This document shows positions 35,435 through 47,760 of a stretch of DNA of 64,000 nucleotides, piece after piece. The notes beneath the pieces are model-generated. The model did not search any database and had not been told where the DNA came from. It saw only the letters and a program-made list of their open reading frames with translations. This stretch comes from Haematobia irritans. Its lineage: Eukaryota; Arthropoda; Insecta; Diptera; Muscidae. Where the stretch lies: positions 63,496,891 through 63,560,890 of the forward strand of contig NC_134398.1 of the NCBI RefSeq assembly GCF_050003625.1. Reading direction: 5' to 3'. Made by a program: the position numbers and the translations under genes. The number at the start of each line of letters is the position of its first letter. Positions within the stretch are counted from its first letter, which is position 1.

Positions 35435-36344
35435 TAAGGACATTCATATTTGCTTTACTATTGTACTATATCCTAGCATTCTCTTATTTCTGATATTAGT
35501 TCTCGAAAATTTAATTAAAATTATGGATAGTTTCAATTTTGGTTGAAAAATGTGCGCATATACATTTATTTTAATTTTTTTCTCACATTGAAAAATAATG
35601 ACTTGATTTGTATTATTGCATGTTATCTACTTTTTTTGAGAACGAACATTTCTCAAAAACGCTGTTCGAAAATGCATTTTTACAATAAAGTGAAAAAAAG
35701 CGAAATTAGGTAACACTAGATCTGAGTAAGAATATTCGTAGGTATACCACGGACTGATTTCGATGGAGGTTGTTGCAAACATAAACATAAACATACACAC
35801 ACATTACAAATATAACAAAACCTCTTCTCTACGTCTGTTGCAAAACAAAAAAAAACTTTCGGAGAGTAGTTACTTCTAGTCTGAGTATAGACTTTCAATT
35901 CCAATCAGCATTGCCGTTTTGGTCCGATCGGACCAAAATTGGTCCAAAAGATTTCTAATTTTTTAATTTGGTCCGATGGTCGGACCAAACAGAATTTGGT
36001 CCATTTTGGCCCATTTTCATAAATTTGGTTTCTATCACATATTAAATAGTAGATGGTGCACCGCAAAGAATATTGTGGGGAGGCCAAATATTTCACATGC
36101 TTAAAATACGAATACGAATTTTGCATAGAATAGAAGACGTATTTCTCTGAAATAAAGTTTTTTCCTTGTCTAAGAGTCTCTAAACTTTTCAATGAAGTCT
36201 GTTTGTCCTTATAGCTAAGTGATTCGACATAAAAATGTGTAGCCTAACATGAATGAAAATTTCGTTTTAATGAAGTCAAAATGGATTTAATATCTGAAAA
36301 AATCTTCAAAATTAATTAAATGTTTCAACACATTGTTTTAAAGT

Positions 36345-36990
36345 CATTATACCCTAAACCACATAGTGATTAGGGTATAATAAGTTTGATCTGCCAAAAA
36401 ATGTGCCTACCAGAAATATTGATTTTAGACCCCATAAAATATATACCGATCGACTCAGAATCACCTCCTGAGTCGATCTAGCGCTTGGTGTCCGTCCGTC
36501 CATCCGTCCGTCTGTCCATGTATTTGTTGTTCACAGGATTCCGGTCGCAATTATTAACTGATTTTGATGAAGTTTGGTGCAGGGAGTTTTTTTGGGCACA
36601 AGGACGAACGCTATTGAATTTGGAAGAAATCGGATCAAATTTAGATATAGCTCCCATATATATATGTATTGCCCGATTTCGACAAATGGGGTCACGTTGC
36701 ACTTTTTTACTAACCAATCGTCGTCAAATTTAGCACATAATAATCTTCTGTATCACCCTTTAAGTCTGGAAATTTCATCGAAATCGGTTCAGATTTAGAT
36801 ATAGGTCCCATATATATGTATCGCCCGATTTTGCCAAATTTGGTCATAAAACCCTTATTTGTCAACCGATCTTACTCAAAGTTGGCTAAATGTAATCTTC
36901 TATAGCACTAACTATATGTGCAAAAAATCATCGAAATCGGTTCAGATTTAGCTATAGCTCCCATATATGTACCGCCCGCTTTTTCTAAAT
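36345..36990 (-). repeat. R repeat fragment inside hAT K
   Basis: It begins with ataccctaaaccacatag and gaccccataaaatatata, has a gtccgtccgtccatccgtc run, and then two units with aaatcggttcagatttag and gctcccatatatg. Confidence 0.65.
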
Positions 36991-38099
36991 AAAATAAAAC
37001 TCAATTGAACAAATAATACAATGTTTGTACTATAATTTTCTCGAGAGGAGCGATTTGTTTTTCTCGGAGCGGAGCGGGTTTTTTTTTTTTCTCCGGAGCG
37101 GGAGCGGAGCGGAGCCAAAAAAAAATGGACCGCTCCGGATCCCTGTTTCGGAAAACTGTTTTATGATAAGGCCACAAATTTGATATGCTTAAGTCTAAAT
37201 ATTATTTAATTTGAATATTAGAATGAGTATTCGGAGTAAAGAGAATAGACATTCGGGACCAAGAGAATAGACATTTGAAAAAAAAACAGCATGTGTTTTC
37301 GCCTTGATAGCAGCATTTTATGTATGTGTGGACATGTGTTTTGTTTGTCATTTTGGCATTATGGGTACAATTTTTTTTCTTGGTTCGTTAAAAGAAATCG
37401 GAACGTATGCTATCTACTGCACCACGTGGCCAACAAATGTATGTTTCTCTTAAATAATGTTATGTTTGCATGGGCTCGTGCGCGCTGCAAACTATGCTAT
37501 ACAAATGTAACTTATAACGATAATTGTCTATTGGCTATAACAGCTACGTAGCCCAGTGGTAGTGTGTTGGCTTACAAATTGCATGGTTCCCGGTTCGATT
37601 CTCCGTCCATGCGAGAGGTAAAATTTAAAAAAATTATAAAATTGAATAATTTCTTCAACATTATTTGTATTACAGAAAAAGGTGCCAAGAACTAAAAATT
37701 TCGTGGAAGTGAAAATTATGTGAGGGAATGAGCACAATCTTCTTGGGGAGAAAATTCTTCGAAGCATATAATATTTTTGGGCTCAAAATGCTTCCAAACA
37801 TATAATATGTTCACATAAAACAAATATAATAATCTTTCGGCAATACCCAATAATATATGTGCTTCCTGCAAAATTTGTTTGGAACATAAATATGTCAGAG
37901 AAGCGATTTTTTTGAGGGTGTACTTTCATGTAGCGTTAGGTATTATTGTTGTACAATACGTTGTTGACTAACTATCAATAACGTACGGTATCGATTTCAG
38001 CCCATGTGTGGTAATAATTTATCTGCGGTTGTGTTTTTCCGAAATTTGTTATTCACGCACTTTCTAATAAATAGACGATTCTAAGACGATGGGTGTCCT

Positions 38100-39302
38100 C
38101 AAGGCCGTAGCCAGGATTTTAATTCGGTGGGGGTTCAACTTAAAAAAAAAATATTCATATAATCATGTGTAGAAAATTTTATTTATGCACAGGTATGTAT
38201 ACAATATTTTTATAATATTAAATTGAGCCGACGGGCTTTTTGGGCAGCAAATAAATCAATTACTTCTTCAGTCGACACATTTATTCGGCGATGAACCGAC
38301 ATTAATGCCAATCCATTGAGTCTACTCTCGCTAGTCGAATTTCTAAGATACGTCTTTAATCTCTTCATTGTTGAAAATGAAAGTTCGGATGAGTACGTAG
38401 TAACTGCAGGGATGGAAAATGCAGTACTATAGTACTTTTTTCAATACTTTTTCACCCCGGTCAGTACCGTAGTACCCCCGCGAATGATTTAGTACCTGTT
38501 GTGTAGACATTTTTGAGTCGATATCAGATTTATGGTACAATAGCTTTGACAAAATATTTTAATATTTTGAGAAAGTCTTTATCAACCTTATTTGCTAATA
38601 GTCTTTTACAAATATGGCAAAACAAACATGTTCATGTGGGAAGAAAATCTCGATTTTGTAAAAGACATAGTCAAAAACCGGATTTTATTGAACTTCAAGA
38701 ATGTTTTAGTCGAAAAAAGAATGTGATTCTATATTATCGATTTTTTATTTCGGTAGAAAATGTTGTCAAAATTTTATTTCTATATAGAATTTTTGCAAAA
38801 TTTTATTTTTATAGAAAATTTTGTCAAAAATTTATTTCAATTGAAAATTTTGTACAAAATTTATTTCTATAGGAAATTTTTGCAAAATTTTATTTCTATA
38901 GAAAAAATTTTGTAACATTTTTTTCTACAGATTTTTTTGCAAAATTTTATTTCTATAGAAAATTTTTGCAAAATTTTATTTATATAGAAAATTTTGTCAA
39001 AATTTTATTTTCTTTAAAATTTAGTCTCTTGACAATAATTTTCCAGTGGAATTTTTGTTGAAATTTAGTAAAAAGTTCCTTTCCGCTCAAAAAATACCTT
39101 TTTTGTACTTTCTTAAAAATTGTATTTTCCATCCCTGAGAAACTGGTAAAGTGACCAAAATTTTTAAAAGAATATGCACGTTTGGAAATATCTCTTTATT
39201 GCACTCTCCAAGTGCTTCCATCGCTGAATTAGGCAGGTTCTTTTCGCAGGTTTTGGGGTTTGATCCCCCTCATCCCCCCCCCCCCCCCTGAATACGGCCT
39301 TG
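38100..39302 (-). mobile_element. hAT F, compact copy containing hAT G
   Basis: Ends CAAGGCCGTAGCCAGG and CTGAATACGGCCTTG. The exact 8-bp duplication GGTGTCCT lies at 38092-38099 and 39303-39310. hAT G is at 38407-39137, flanked by agtaactg / agaaactg. This copy lacks the element C and R insertions of the other F copies and so provides empty sites for both. The transposase C-terminal relict is on the minus strand at about 38222-38406 and 39138-39265. Confidence 0.88.
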
Positions 39303-39310
39303 GGTGTCCT

Positions 39311-40068
39311 AAGCGACGCTCATTCTGACCTGTACATGTATGGAAACATTGCGTATCTATTTCTTAATATCCCAAAATCAAACTGGGTATCAGATATAAT
39401 GACATTTCTCACTCGAATTCCATTAGCGCTCTTTAATATCCATATGTAAGACTAAATTATTCAGCAAAAATTGTATTCCGTGATGTGGTGTATGAATAAC
39501 TACAACCTTTCCATTGTTTCAAAAGTGTTGAACACATGGGCAAGCGTAATGCTTATTTGAAACATTATGGGTGCAAGTGTTTTGTATCTGTATTTTGTGG
39601 CAAATTTCTTCATTAAATAAACTTAGCGGTCATAATATTGCTGATGATGGGTTTCACTTACCAACAATTAAATTTGTGCAAAGAACCAAAAATAAATCCC
39701 TTAATTGGTAACCATAAAATGTACGAGTGCATTGTTGGCATAGCCATACTACTCGGTTTCACAATATTTACACCAACAAACACACACACACACATACCCG
39801 CATGAGAACCTTCTATACCGCCCCTACTAACTATGTACGGCCATTGTTTTTCGTACATTCGGAAGCCACAAACGTATGGTACTACAACATCAGGACTACC
39901 AAAACGAATGCACAGTGAATTCGATATTAAAAACAAATGCAAAATTAAAAATTTTGAATGGTGATATTTCCATATGGAGAAAGGAAAAGTTAACCGAAAA
40001 CAATTAAAAATTCGCCACAGCCTTAATTCATGTATAATCCACCAGGGATTTGAGTTCAATGAGTTGTG
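39311..40068. other. No recognised gene or element
   Basis: Low-repeat sequence with a (ca)n tract at 39779-39796. A 133-codon minus-strand frame (39658-40059) has no recognisable motif and overlaps that tract. I see no splice or poly-A support for it. Confidence 0.35.
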
Positions 40069-40070
40069 TA

Positions 40071-41345
40071 CACCGAAAGAATTTTCTTCGTAAAAAGAAC
40101 GAAAAATTTCGTTATAAGTACGAAATTTGTCATTGTTTTACAACCAAAGAAACTTTTCATTAAAAGTACGAAATATTTCGTACTTTTTACGAAGAAAAGT
40201 TCTTCCAAATTGTTCCTAGTTTGTATGAAAAAAATCGTACTTTTTATGAAGAATATTCGTACTTTTCATGAAAATTTTTCGTACTTTTTATGAAACAATT
40301 TCGTTCTTTTAATGAATATGTTTCGTACTTTTTATGAAAAATGTTCGTACTTTTTCTGAAACAATTTCGTTCTTTTTATGAAAATGTTTCGTACTTTTTA
40401 TGAAAAACTTTCGTATTTTTTTTCAAAAATGTTCGAACTTTTAGAAAAAAATTTTATAGTCGGAAGTGCATTTGGTTGTAGTAACAAGTGTGAAAAATGT
40501 CATCATTACTTTACATCTTAAGTCTTTGAATAATTTTTAGTGTTATTGTTGCACTTTTCTTCATAGAACGCTATCACCCAAATGAGAAGTAGCATAGATA
40601 TGCATAAAAAAATAGAATAAAGGAATACACGAAATATTCTACATTAATTTTTCTTGGTAAAAGTTTCGTACTTTTTACGAAACTTTCTTCAAATTTTATG
40701 ATTTGTGTGAAGAATTTTTTACGAATATATTACGAAACATTCTGCGTTAAAATTTCTTTATAAAAAGTACGAAACATTTTCTTTAAAATAACGAAGAAGT
40801 TTCATTGAAGTTGTAAAATTCCCGTTCGCGACATAAAATTGCCTCTGATAATGTGCTTGAGTGTATTCCTTTATTCTATTTTTTATGCATGTCTATGCTA
40901 CTTCTCATTTGGGTGATTGCGCGCTATGAATAAAAGTGAAGCAATAAAACTAAAAATTATTCAAAAACTTAAGATGTAAAATAGTGATGACATTTTTCAC
41001 ACTTGTTACTACAACCGAATGCACTTTCGACTATAATTTTTTTTTTTCTAGAAGGTCGAACCTTTTACGAAAGTTTTTCATAAAAAGTACGAAACATTTT
41101 CATAAAAAGAACGAAATTGTTTCATAAAAAGTCCAAACATTTTTCATAAAAACTACGAAGATTCTTTTTAAAAAGTTCGAATTTGTTTCTTACAAACTAC
41201 GAAAAATTTGGAAGAATTTTTCTTCGTAAAAAGAACGAAATATTTCTTACTTTTAATGAAAAGTTTCTTTTGTTGTAAAACAATGACAAATTTCGTAGTT
41301 TTCAAGAAATTTTTCGTACTTTTTACGAAGAAAATTCTTTCGGTG
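40071..41345. mobile_element. Second foldback element, 1,275 bp hairpin
   Basis: The ends CACCGAAAGAATTTTCTTCG and CGAAGAAAATTCTTTCGGTG are perfect inverted repeats. Arms of about 560 bp (40071-40630) and 490 bp (40858-41345) pair around a loop of about 230 bp. Each arm contains runs of about 20-bp units, ttcgtactttttatgaaaa. The left flank is TA but the right flank is TG, so the TA duplication is either mutated or absent. Confidence 0.85.
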
Positions 41346-41461
41346 TGGTGGTTGTGAAACTGCTTGTATGTTGTTTCGGAAAATTGTTTTTGAATGAGTG
41401 CTTTTGTTTTGAATATGCGCTTGGAATGGTAATGACCCTAAAAATTTGACATGTCCAAATA

Positions 41462-42242
41462 AAGGGTGATTTGTTAAGAGCTTGATAATTTTTTTTTTAA
41501 AAAAACGCATAAAATTTACAAAATCTCATCGGTTCTTTATTTGAAACGTTAGATTGGTCCATGACATTTACTTTTTGAAGATAATTTCATTTAAATGTTG
41601 ACCGCGGCTGCGTCTTAGGTGGTCCATTCGGAAAGTCCAATTTTGGGCAACTTTTTCGAGCATTTCGGCCGGAATAGCCCGAATTTCTTCGGAAATGTTG
41701 TCTTCCAAAGCTGGAATAGTTGCTGGCTTATTTCTGTAGACTTTAGACTTGACGTAGCCCCACAAAAAATAGTCTAAAGGCGTCAAATCGCATGATCTTG
41801 GTGGCCAACTTACCGGTCCATTTCTTGAGATGAATTGTTCTCCGAAGTTTTCCCTCAAAATGGCCATAGAATCGCGAGCTGTGTGGCATGTAGCGCCATC
41901 TTGTTGAAACCACATGTCAACCAAGTTCAGTTCTTCCATTTTTGGCAACAAAAAGTTTGTTAGCATCGAACGATAGCGATCGCCAATCACCGTAACGTTG
42001 CGTCCAACAGCATCTTTGAAAAAATACGGTCCAATGATTCCACCAGCGTACAAACCACACCAAACAGTGCATTTTTCGGGATGCATGGGCAGTTCTTGAA
42101 CGGCTTCTGGTTGCTCTTCACTCCAAATGCGGCAATTTTGCTTATTTACGTAGCCATTCAACCAGAAATGAGCCTCATCGCTGAACAAAATTTGTGCGTT
42201 TTTTTTAAAAAAAAGTTATCAAGCTCTTAACAAATCACCCTT
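41462..42242 (-). mobile_element. DD41D derivative, copy 3, with two inverted right ends
   Basis: TA-flanked. The frame at 41568-42188 (206 codons) begins just before the first catalytic Asp (MFSDEAHF). Where the element's own left end should be, an inverted copy of its right end (tgcgttttttttaaaa through aaatcaccctt) is joined. Both termini are thus right ends, about 50 bp each. It has Ile for Asn in the VNGDRY block. Confidence 0.9.
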
Positions 42243-42243
42243 T

Positions 42244-42850
42244 ATATACGGCCGTAAGATCGGCCGAATCTTATATACCCTGCTCCATGGATTGCGTAGA
42301 AAGTTCTACTAAAGACTGTCATCTACAATCGAATTACTTTAGTTGTGGTAATACTAACCACAACAAGGTATCTTAAAGTTCTTAACATCGTCTTCTAAAT
42401 TGTAAGTTGGTACATACGGGTATATATTACACAAAAAAGCCGATTAAATACGTATATAATTAAGTTCTTTATTGGTATATATAGGTGAGTCTATAAATAA
42501 TTACGAACCGATATGAACTGTTGCGTAGTAATTAGAGGGCCAAAAGTTATTTGGACCAATTTTTGCGTGGGTGTTAGAGGCCATATACTAACACAACATA
42601 CAAAATTTCAACCGAATCGAATGAAATTTGCTTCTCCAAGAGGCTCCGGAAGTCAAATCTGGGGATGTAAAACGAACGATGGCGGGCTATATATAATTAT
42701 GGACCGATACGAAGCAATTTTTGCATGGTTGTTCGAGACGATACAACGTACCAAATTTCAACCTGATCGGATGAAATTTGCTCCTCTAAGAGGCTTCGGG
42801 GGACAAATCTGGGGATCGGTTTATATGGGGGCTATATATAATTATGGACC
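42244..42850 (-). repeat. R repeat, truncated
   Basis: It starts with the tatacggccgtaagatcggc hairpin end and a ccctgctccatggattgcg stretch. It continues through cttcttaacatcg-like sequence into two gaccgatacgaagc / tatatgggggctatatata units. It abuts a fragment of element C (about 42850-43005). Confidence 0.65.
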
Positions 42851-43120
42851 TATATTGTTTGGATTCATGTGCTTCCAAACATATAGTATATTCACATAAA
42901 ACAAACATCATAATATTCCGGCAATATTCAAAAAAATATATATGTTTTCTGCAAAATATGTTTAGGACATGTGTTACAGAAGCGGTTTTTTGTTTGAGGG
43001 TATGGATTTTTATATCAAGTTCAGAGCCAAAAACTTAAAGGTCCAAGTAAAATGACCTGAATCCACTTCATATCATGGATAATATTATACTGTTCTATGA
43101 TCATTTGGTGTAATGAAAAC

Positions 43121-43690
43121 CTAAAGTGTTCTGTTACCAATGTGCCGGTATTCCCAAACTCCAAATGAAATTGGTGAGTTTAAGTAATGTTTGGCTTGAA
43201 TTATGTGAGTGTTTGTGTGTGTGTGTCTAATTTCGAAGTGGTTGGGGCTTTGTAATCGTAATTGTGTGAGTGTGGTCCTGTGCTTTGTTTTTAGTGCTTT
43301 TTGTATCTGTGTATATATCTCGGTGGGTGTAGCTTTGTCTGTATTATTGTCTATTTGCTTTGTTAAGTACGTTTGCGGTGAAAATAGCAACAAAAGAAGC
43401 AAAAGCAACATCAACAAAAAGGCAAATGACACAGCAACCAACCAACCAACCAACAATGCAAGGAAACGAATTGGGAAGATACTTTTTTAATTTGTTAAGC
43501 AAAGAAGACACACACACACACAGCCAGGTCATTTGGTTCTTACCGAAATACAAACTCTCCTTTTGTACATTGGGTGATACTGGCAGAATTGGAAACAAAG
43601 AACTCATTGAACAACTCAGTCAAATATCGCAGTCAATGTTTGGTGTTCGTAGTTTGACCTTTGACTCTACAACAAAAGGAAAGGTTTAGA
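43121..43690 (+). other. Low-repeat region with overlapping open frames, no recognised gene
   Basis: Frames on both strands (up to 111 codons) overlap (gt)n and (ac)n tracts at about 43211-43225 and 43509-43522. One plus-strand frame (43360-43689) ends with an EQLSQISQSMFGVRSLTFDS segment that looks protein-like, but I find no family signature or splice context. Confidence 0.2.
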
Positions 43691-43907
43691 TTGACCACAC
43701 CTTAAACGAAACGTTGACAGTTTTTCAAACTAATTGTTAATTTAAGGTGAATAGTATTGTAAATAGTAAAATTGTTCAAATGTTTACTATTATTGGCAAA
43801 AGGCACCATTAAAAATCCCACCAAAAAATAGTTGGCCCCAATTGCTTCGATGAATATTATGTACATAATGTGATTTTATTTCATTAAATGCATTATAATT
43901 TCAAGTA

Positions 43908-44940
43908 AAGGGTGATTTTTTAGTTATTATCTTTTTGACAATACTGGTGTAAACAGCTGATGCACGTTTCGTGTTTTGTTTTAGTGTCAAACGTCTACAA
44001 TTTGTCTATATTTTTTTACCATAAATAGTCTTTAAAACGAAAAACTTATTTCTTCAGAGATGATGCGAATCGTAACGTAATTGTGAATGGTGAACACTAA
44101 CGTGCCCAAGGTGCCAGAGCTTGACTTGCATGACATGTGGTTTCGAAAAGACGGTGGCACATGTCACAAAGCACACGTAACAATGGAGTTATTGAGAGGC
44201 GAGATCGGTGAACATTTTATTTCACGTTCGGGACCGGTCAATTTGCCGCTTAGATCGTGCGATTTAAGGTCTTTAGACTATTTGTGGGGCTATGTTAAAG
44301 CTCATGTCTATACACTCAAAAAAAGTGAACCCTATTTCACTAAAGCTAATTTAACTTTTGTTTAGTTAATGGAATTGTTATGTTTGGAGAGTCTCCTTTG
44401 CTCTAATAATTTTTTGTATACGTTAGTTAAATTAACTAAAAAACGGGGAAAAAATTATACACAAATGAAGCATACAGATTTACTAATTTCGTAATTCTCA
44501 CAAAATAGTTCATTATTTTTTTAAATTTGTACATTTTACTACAAATGCATCCATCGTGAACTTCGTATGGCACTAAAGACATTCTTGCAATTTTACAGTC
44601 CAATTTTTTCCTCCAAACTACAAAATTGTATTTAACAAGTGAAAAAAAAAATAATTATTTATGTCTAATAAATTTTCTTGAATTTGTCGAAGAATATTTA
44701 CTTTTTTGTGATGTCAGCGCTTGTAACTACTTAGTTAAAATTTTCCAAAAATAATTTAAATTTTCTAGAATTAGCCAAGTTTTTATGCATTGGGAGACAA
44801 CATTGAAGCATTTATTAGTACAAAAAATTGGATTTAGCGGATGGACAAATTGAGGTGCAGTCGCGGTCAACATTTACAGAAATAATGTTCAAACAATAAA
44901 TCATCTGGACCGTAATATAGATTCAAATAAAAATTTCATT
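43908..44940 (+). mobile_element. Old DD41D-type element split by element J
   Basis: It starts AAGGGTGATT next to TA. The frame at about 44087-44310 encodes DMWFRKDGGTCHKAHVTMEL, then FISRSGPVNL, LRSCDLRSLDYLWGYVKAHV, all clearly related to the DD41D transposase but with many changes. It resumes at about 44786 with a gcattgggagacaacatt stretch and the C-terminal DKLRCSRGQHL-type end. About 470 bp of J-like sequence (44313-44785, starting CACTCAAAAAAAGTG) lies between. No right inverted repeat is visible. It is older than the four near-identical copies. Confidence 0.8.
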
Positions 44941-44944
44941 TTTT

Positions 44945-46060
44945 TTTTTGATTTTTCATTAATTTAATTAATAGTTTTCTCTTTAATTTTTTTTCTCTTT
45001 AATTTAATTTGAATATCGCAAAAAAAAAATAGAAAATCGAAAAAAGTGCTAAAACCCTGTGATTTGAAACGTTGGCGTTTGGTTTTATTATTCCTTTGTA
45101 AGTACTTTTATCATTTGTACGAAATTGGAGGAGGCCTTAACATAAAGGGGTAATTTTTGCACTGGTCAGAGATGGGAACCTACCCCTTGGCCAACTGTTT
45201 TTTATGTATTAAAAAAATATAACTTCTCTAATTTGCTTGTAAGTTGCAGAGGGTATTGGAAATGGCCTTGAGGTACAAGTAGGGTTTCTTATTCCTTGAC
45301 ACTCGGTCAAGGAAGGGGTTTCCTCAAGCCTAACTTAGCAAACTATTTGAATTTTTAGTGAAAATTAAACAAAATCTCAATACAAAGTTATTTATTCATT
45401 TGTTTTCATGGTGTATGTTGTAGATATTTAAATCTAAAAGAGAACAAAGTTTTTATCACATTTTTTAACTTTACTTACGAAAACTGCTCCGACTTGCTTG
45501 AAATTTCCGGACATCTGAATATTTAGTTTTGATTACGTTACAAATAATCAGCTTGACTAGTAATATTTTGTTACATTGTTGAAAGAGAAAATAAGTACAA
45601 AAATATCCACTTGATGAACTCTCATTACACTGAAAAAATTATTGACCTAATATGTTAGATAAGAATTGAAAATATGTAACCTAATATGAAAGAATATTAT
45701 TTAATTAATAGGAATACAATAATCATTACTTTAAAAATTGGTTTCTTTAAATTTAGGACACGAATCAATGAAATTTGCATCTCCTCGTAAAAGTTTTATG
45801 TCTCAGAAGTAAAGCAAATTTCCCTTAACGTAAAGAAACCCATTTTTTAAAGAAGTAATTTTTAAATTAACTGATTTATGGAATCTTTGGATTAAAGATA
45901 AAAAAATTAAAAATGGACTAATATTTATTTTGAGGATTTTGACACTTTGGCTTAAAGTTTTTTCTTTTTTTTTTTAAATTAAGAAACTATGTATACATTT
46001 TTTGTAGATGAATACCTTTGCTGATATATCGCAAAAAGAGAACGAAAATCAGTAAAGAAG
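44945..46060. other. No gene recognised
   Basis: AT-rich sequence, with a possible MITE end at 45632 (cactgaaaaaattattg). No open frame over 60 codons. Confidence 0.4.
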
Positions 46061-46064
46061 AAAT

Positions 46065-46720
46065 TAATTCACAGACAATTTTTTTCTGATTCAATCACGA
46101 AATTAAGTGATCCAATTAATTTTTTAATGGAAATGTCTTCAATCACGAAATTGATAGTATCAATCATACTTTTAATTGGGCATAGAAAATTAATTGAAAT
46201 TTGCTAATGAAGTCAATTAATCAAGACTTCATTAGCAAATTTCAATTAATTTTTTAATCGATTCAATTAAAAATTTAATTGATGATGATTGCTAAACTCA
46301 ATTTATTTTTCAATTAAAAAGAGGAACTATTTTCAATTACTTTCTGAATTGGCTTAGAGTTTTTATTCGAAAACAATTGATTGTTTAAAATACATTCTTA
46401 ATTAAAAATAAAAAAATTTTCATCACTTTTTTAACTGACTTACGGCCATTTTCATGTATATCCGTTAGACTTTAATTCCCAGTTAACAGAAAGTAAAATC
46501 GAAATATCCTCTCTCCGGTTAACTTTAACTGAAAAATTTGTAGCAGTTAAGTTCCTAACTGGCATATGGAATATATAGACAAGATGACAGACATGTCCAT
46601 AGTACGGTTTAAAAGTTCGTTAGCTAACGTAGCACTAACGGAGCTTCCTGAAAATGGGGGTTAGTCTTTCGAATTTGATTAAAAAGTTAATTGTGTCAAT
46701 TGATTTATTAATTGAAAAAA
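46065..46720. repeat. Degenerate aattaatttttaattg MITE relatives
   Basis: It shares ttctgattcaatcacgaaatt and caattaattttttaatgg with 5339-5627, and contains an inverted pair (aatgaagtcaattaa / gacttcattagcaaat) near 46205-46235. Confidence 0.5.
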
Positions 46721-46726
46721 GCCATT

Positions 46727-47095
46727 TAGGTTAGGTAAAGTGGCAGCCCGTTATTGCAAGCTCACTTATACTATTCAGTTCATTGTGAAACCACTTTGGT
46801 GAACTTCTCTCTTATCATTGAGTGCTGCCAGATTACATGTTTAACTTAATGACAGGGACCACCTTTTTTACATTACTTTGAACTCACTTAGAGGAGCTTT
46901 GAACCACCCAAAAATGTCACCAGTAATACTGGTTGAACCCAAGACTCTTTGTATGTAAGTGGCTTAGAGAAGCTTTTAATAACTCAGAAATGTCACAACT
47001 ATTACTGAATGGTGGTTGGTCGAAACTGGGATTGAACCCATGACCCTTTGTATACACGACGGGTATGCTAACCATTCGACCATGGTAGCTCCTCA
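46727..47095 (-). mobile_element. tRNA-headed SINE, second copy
   Basis: Collinear with 7063-7400 but more diverged, with a partial internal duplication. The minus-strand head ends in ggagctaccatggtcg, with box B ggttcaatcccag at about 47030. Confidence 0.7.
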
Positions 47096-47096
47096 A

Positions 47097-47760
47097 AGAA
47101 CAGTAAACTGTTTTATAGCAAGAATGAATTGTATCATGCGAAAATTGATCTAATCATACTCCACAATTTGAGATTTCCACAAAGCGTTGTGAAAATTTAA
47201 TTAAAAAATACACCAGTTTTTAACTACAACTCACGAAATTGCACCGTCTCCTAGAAGAAAATTTAACTAAAAGTAAAAAAAAATCATTGGCTCCAAATCA
47301 TGACCATTCTAATCATACTGTAGTTCATTCTTACTATCGTACGAAAAAATTCTTTTGCTTCAGTTTATTGATAATTTCATTAGCCTGTGGAAATTTTCGA
47401 AAAAAATAATACAATTTAACAACAAACAAGTATATACGGCTATAAATTCGGCCAGGCCGAAACTTAGAAACTTATACTAAAGACAGTCATCCACAATCGA
47501 ATTACTTGGGTTGTGGTAATACTTACCGATATGGCCTATTTGCAATACAATCCGGCCTACATCAATAACAACTACTTCTGCCAAGTTTCTGAAGTTAGCG
47601 TGATTTCAACAGATGGACCGACGTGGACGTGGTCTTCGAGCAATATTTCGATGTGTTACAAACGGAATGACAAAGTTAATATACCCCCATCCTATGGTGG
47701 AGAGTATAACAACTATTTTTTGCAACAAAAATAAGTTAAATTTAGCGTTAGTTTAACTAA
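47097..47760. mobile_element. Element J copy split by a short R element (47428-47715)
   Basis: Flanks match 8470-8940 (gagatttccacaaagcgtt, aataagttaaatttagcgtt). The insert runs from aagtatatacggctataa to a ccatcctatggtggagag hairpin, i.e. R with both ends and almost no interior. Confidence 0.65.

Larger units (their letters stand above)
33786..37145. mobile_element. hAT element K with GGAGC-repeat ends
   Basis: Inverted ends CAGGAATCCGGAGCGG and, read from the right, CAGGGATCCGGAGCGG. The flanking 8 bp are tttcaaaa (33778-33785) and tttcggaa (37146-37153). The empty site in the C copy at 25385 reads tttcggaa, so the left copy has two mutations. Both ends carry clusters of (c)ggagc(g), very GC-rich for this window. 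The interior holds a DD41D element, a 263-bp MITE, a ggtccgatcggaccaaa stretch and an R fragment. No transposase was found. Confidence 0.8.
33380..37920 (+). mobile_element. Element C split by hAT K
   Basis: Flanked by TA (33378-33379, 37921-37922). Its own parts are 33380-33785 and 37154-37920. They match 25003-25390 and the ends of the other C copies, including the gtagcccagtgg tRNA-like module at 37548-37615. A short (ga)n tract lies at 33647-33670. Confidence 0.8.

Noticed and set aside
39658..40059. 133-codon minus-strand frame as a gene
   Set aside because: No recognisable motif, overlap with a (ca)n tract, and no splice or poly-A context; kept only as unassigned sequence.
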